In this document: positions 62,870 to 64,000 of the stretch, one piece after another
How positions within the stretch are numbered: position 1 is the first letter of the stretch
Layout: every line of letters starts with the position of its first letter
DNA from: Phylloscopus collybita
Taxonomy: Eukaryota > Chordata > Aves > Passeriformes > Phylloscopidae
Assembly: GCA_027886175.1 (NCBI GenBank)
Contig: JAJNNQ010000075.1
Span: 54,807,001 to 54,871,000, forward strand
Direction of reading: 5' to 3'
Length of the DNA stretch: 64,000 bases
Translations under genes and position numbers: made by a program
The notes under the pieces: model-generated
What the model saw: only the letters and a program-made list of their open reading frames with translations
Databases searched by the model: none
Told to the model about the DNA's origin: nothing

Positions 62870-63075
62870 AAAACAAACAAACAAACAAACAAAACCCCCA
62901 AAAAAACAAAAAAAAAACACCAAAACACCCAACAAGAAAACCCAAAAAAAACCCCAAACAAACAAAACAACAACAACAACCAAACAAACAAAAACAAAAC
63001 CACCAAAATCCAAAACACAAACAAACAAACAAACAAAAACAAAACACCAAAACCAACCACACAAACAAACAACAC
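62870..63075 (+). repeat. A/C-only tract of 206 bp
   Basis: In 206 bases there is one G (62936) and one T (63009); all others are A or C. AAAC units dominate, mixed with CCA, CAA and A-runs, so it is not a clean microsatellite. Open frames on both strands over it (Lys/Thr/Asn-rich on plus, Phe/Val/Cys-rich on minus) are composition artefacts. Confidence 0.95.
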
Positions 63076-64000
63076 TTTTATGGCTAAACTAACTAAATCC
63101 TAAAAAAAAGTGGGTAACTTTCCTAAAAAATCAGAAGGGTCTAAGCAGAGTTATATCAGATAGCCGAAGTAACCTCAAAATACTTCTCTATTTTTGTTTT
63201 GAAAATATTCTCTAAATTTTCTTCTTCATCCAGGCATTGTGCAGCGATGTACCAGAATAGTACAGTATGTGCAGATAGCAGGAGTTTGTGCTAAGTGTTA
63301 CCCTTCTCAGTATTTTTAGCAGCCCTAAACAAGGTTCTCCAAGTAGTGTCTGTGTAACCAAAATCAAAAAGAACACTCGATAAATTTAAAGGTATTAAAT
63401 CAGGCAAATAGATTTACAAAGAACTGGAGCCAGTGGGTTGGCTGGTTTTATATGAGATGTCTGAATTATGTTGACAATCTAATAATGTGCCTGGGTAGCT
63501 AAAGGCTGATACAGGCCTGCAGGAGCCAGTAATGTGACTGTAACATCTTATAACATTAAGGACATCATGGAGATAAATGAGACTAATGTAGTCTGAAAAT
63601 GAACACCTCCCTTAGTTTAAAAAATAAGTTAACTATAAAAAAATAAATATTGTGCATTTACCGTTTATATCTAGAATCTTGAGTGCAATTTTTACATATT
63701 GTTGTATGTAAGTTACTGAGATAAATATTACAGTAAAATATTCATTTTTTTACAAAGCACAAAATATAATTAGCAGAGGTGGAAAGCACCATTTTCTCTT
63801 GTTTTCCAGCCATAGCTATTACTTTAAGCAAAATCATAAAAGTGACATTATATGGCAGAAGTAATGAAGTGTGGGTGGAAAATCAGCTGAGTTGACATGT
63901 AAAATGAGACACTTCAGAACTGTCTGTGCTTGTAAATGAAATGCAGTCAAAATACTGCTCTATGTGGAATCTCATCAAGAAACTGAAAAACTTATTTTAT
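63076..64000. other. Unique AT-rich DNA, no gene recognised
   Basis: No repeat or exon is recognised up to the end of the window. Confidence 0.5.

Noticed and set aside
62792..63092. Overlapping frames of 66-94 codons that look membrane-like on the minus strand
   Set aside because: The Phe/Val/Cys-rich reading comes from the A/C-only tract, so hydrophobicity is a composition artefact.

Overview
This window looks like nuclear DNA from a bird, most likely a songbird (Passeriformes). Two kinds of evidence support this. Eleven pieces belong to CR1 LINEs, the dominant avian retrotransposon, several ending in the typical ATTCTATG/ATTCTGTG-type 3' repeats. Up to eight pieces look like endogenous retrovirus (ERV) LTRs, some resembling LTR families I recall from songbird genomes. 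The family matches are from memory; no database was searched. The base composition is AT-rich and the microsatellites are long.

I find no host protein-coding gene, tRNA, rRNA, CRISPR array or operon that I can defend. The open frames are short and are explained by repeats, microsatellites or chance. The best reading is a gene desert or the inside of a very large intron. Two exon-like signals (978-1336 and 59860-59885) and one non-repetitive stretch of unusual composition (about 16190-16720) are flagged as leads, not calls.

Layout. 1-6250: unique AT-rich DNA. 6251-6512: GGGA/GGAA/AAAAAG purine array. 8088-9402: two CR1 pieces in opposite orientation. 13294-13453: TTTC/TC array. 13890-14557: probable ERV LTR with a C21 run just before its AATAAA. 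16868-16920: two adjacent perfect palindromes. 18470-18603: GAT/GAA array. 18961-19232: a clean solo LTR with 6-bp target duplications and an alpharetrovirus-like promoter/polyA layout. 22560-24681: three CR1 copies. 31802-32129: another solo LTR. 33184-33380: second GGGA/GGAA array. 39809-40556: full-length ERVL-like LTR on the minus strand. About 41500-42360: ERV-derived composite. 45975-46244: CR1. 48979-49370: LTR in the plus orientation. 50229-50470: LTR fragment. 51604-52095: CR1. 55285-57730: old, nearly full-length CR1 with remains of ORF1 and ORF2 and a second CR1 nested inside. 58317-58444: CR1 tail. 60774-61165: probable minus-strand LTR. 62870-63075: a 206-bp run made almost only of A and C.

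Nothing here forms a working gene system. The recognisable coding remains are CR1 ORF1 esterase, endonuclease and reverse-transcriptase fragments, all broken. No undescribed biological system is evident; the most informative items are the young-looking solo LTR, the paired palindromes, the strand-asymmetric A/C tracts and the phase-compatible exon-like pair near the left end.
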